This document shows positions 62,408 to 64,000 of a stretch of 64,000 nt of DNA, piece by piece (position 1 is the stretch's first letter; every line of letters starts with the position of its first letter). Below the pieces are notes generated by a model. It saw only the letters and a list, made by a program, of their open reading frames with translations, searched no databases and was not told where the DNA came from. The stretch is taken from contig CM073887.1 in the NCBI GenBank assembly GCA_037176705.1, positions 62,333,001-62,397,000 of the forward strand, in the 5' to 3' direction. The position numbers were made by a program, and so were the translations under genes. Origin of the DNA: Molossus alvarezi (Eukaryota > Chordata > Mammalia > Chiroptera > Molossidae).

Positions 62408-62615
62408 GGTTTTTTTTTTTTTTTTATTGATTTTTAGAAAGAGAGGAAGGGAAAGATAGAAACATAGATGAGAGAGAATATTGATTTGCCACCTCCTGCA
62501 TGCCCCCCACTGGGAATCAGGCCCACATCCTGTGCATGTGCACTGACCAGGAATTGAACCGGTGACCTCTGAGTACATGGGTCACTGTCAGCCACTGAGC
62601 CCCACAGGCCAAGCA
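62408..62615 (-). repeat. Ves SINE type B
   Basis: GATTTTTAGAAAGAGAGGAA and end GAGCCCCACAGGCCAAGC. Confidence 0.88.
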
Positions 62616-62750
62616 TGTAATGGCCTAATTTTAAATGAAGTAATAGATATCTTAAATTTTTAGGTTTTAAAAAACAGTAAATGTCAGTAGGTGTAACCCT
62701 CAGAAACAGTAGCTATTTTGACTCTTCTTCTCTGGTCAGAGTATAAAGGG

Positions 62751-62959
62751 GGCCCGGCCAGTGTGGCTCAGTGGTTGAGCTTTGACCCATGCACCAAGAA
62801 GTCACCAGTTCAATTCCCAGTCAAGGCACATGCCCAGGTTGTGGGCTCGATCACCAGTGGGGGACATGCAAGAGGCGGCCAGTTGATGTTCTCTCATTGA
62901 TATTTCTATCTCTGCCTACGTCTCCCTTCCTCTCTTTCTAAAACCAATAAAGAAAGAAA
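62751..62959 (+). repeat. Ves SINE type B
   Basis: GGCCCGGCCAGTGTGGCTCA head, CATGCACCAAGAAGTCACC, tail AAAACCAATAAAGAAAGAAA. Opposite in orientation to the copy ending at 62615. Confidence 0.9.
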
Positions 62960-62960
62960 A

Positions 62961-63198
62961 TTTTTTTTTTTATCCTCACCTGGGGACATTTTTCCATTTT
63001 TTGTTCAGATAGAGTGGGAGGGATGGAGAGAGAGAAACATCGATGTTAAAGGGACACATCGAGTGGCTGCCACCCACATGACCCTACCAGGGCCAGGGAC
63101 AAACTGCAACCAAGGTACGTGCCTTTAGTGGGAACCGAACCTGGGTCTCTCTGGACCGCAGGCCAACGCTCTAACCGCTGAGCCAAATCGGCCAGGGC
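62961..63198 (-). repeat. Ves SINE type A
   Basis: ATCCTCACCTGGGGACATTT start and CCAAATCGGCCAGGGC end. Its tail meets the tail of the previous copy, giving a tail-to-tail pair. Confidence 0.92.
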
Positions 63199-64000
63199 AA
63201 AAAAAAGATTTTTTTTTAAGTGGAGGGGCCCTGAGACCAGCATTGTAGAACCACTGACTTAGTGTGTTGTTAATGCCACAAGTTGCAGTGTCAGCCTTGT
63301 CTAGCCTCATTGTATAGATGAGGAGGCTGACAGTATGTTCATCCAGGACCATACAGTAGTTGTGCTTGGAGGTCCTGGGAGGTGCTGCTCTAACTGCCGT
63401 CACCAGGATACTTAGAATTCTACTAGTCCATTCAGTGATGGGGCCAGAAACTCCAGGCCATGGAAGAGCTTGTGATTCTCTGACTTGGTTGGCACTGATT
63501 GGAAAGCCACTCCTTAGCCCTAATTCAGAGACTGGTGGTGGTTCATTGCTGTGGCATCAGTGCACAGTATATGACAGCACCCTATAAGTATATTTTTTAA
63601 ATTCTTTGTTGAAGTGTGAAGAAGCACCCAAATCTTAAGTGTTCATGAACATACCTGTGTAACCAGCACCTGACCAGTTCCTAGGAACCCCATCAGCATT
63701 GAAGTCATCCCCTATTTAGGGCAGTGCCGGTGCCCGGTTCCCTGAAATGGGGTATTTTGACAGTTGTGGTGGGAGAGTTTACACTACAGAAATTGGCAAG
63801 TGCTACAGACCAGTCCCAATTACAGCAGGCATTAGTTTGCCAGCAGCCCCTGAGCTAATAGGCCACCGTGCTCACCAGCTGGCTTCTGTCCTCACTTGAA
63901 TGATAGAGACAGACTTGACCTTATCTTCAGCTTGACATGAAAGGGCATCATACCGTCATTCTTGCACATCAGCGTTAGGCTATTGTGATGCAGAAATATC

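Overview
The window is mammalian nuclear DNA, most likely from a yangochiropteran (vespertilionid-type) bat. It has intron-rich orthologues of mammalian genes and more than 50 copies of tRNA-derived Ves-type bat SINEs on both strands. It also has a SPIN-type hAT transposon, which is known from microbats and a patchy set of other tetrapods. The species cannot be fixed from sequence reading alone.

Two protein-coding genes can be supported, and their order matches human 19p13.11. At the left edge, on the minus strand, are the first four exons of COMP (cartilage oligomeric matrix protein): signal peptide, pentamerising coiled coil and the Cys pair of the interchain disulfides. The gene runs out of the window at base 1. 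UPF1 (RENT1), the RNA helicase at the centre of nonsense-mediated decay, starts on the plus strand at 33144. Fifteen exons (33144-61367) give 739 codons plus one base: the N-terminal arm, CH domain, stalk/1B domain and helicase motifs I, Ia, II, III and IV. The rest of the helicase and the SQ-rich tail lie beyond the window. The two genes are divergent and about 32 kb apart; nothing in the sequence links them functionally.

Layout: 1-1303 COMP exons 4-1, with a TATA-like box near 1370. 1400-32500 is intergenic DNA dominated by L2/MIR relics, old L1M 3' ends, nested Ves SINEs, a (GGAT)n array (6763-7025), the SPIN copy (16940-18592) and a 2.7 kb antisense half-L1-like element (about 22770-25499). 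32600-33430 is the UPF1 CpG island, with a 31-bp tandem repeat carrying NRF1-like motifs. 33375-50024 is the 16.65 kb UPF1 intron 1, full of SINEs, a Tigger element and duplicated segments. 50025-61367 holds UPF1 exons 2-15. 61368-64000 is the start of intron 15.

No new multi-gene system was found. The observations most worth a second look are regulatory or evolutionary: both alternative 5' splice sites of the UPF1 regulatory loop are intact, a 92-nt UPF1 intron has a poor donor, the UPF1 promoter carries an NRF1-like minisatellite, and there are CTCF-like motifs, a SPIN copy with an eroded transposase, and several nested insertions that can be ordered by their target-site duplications.
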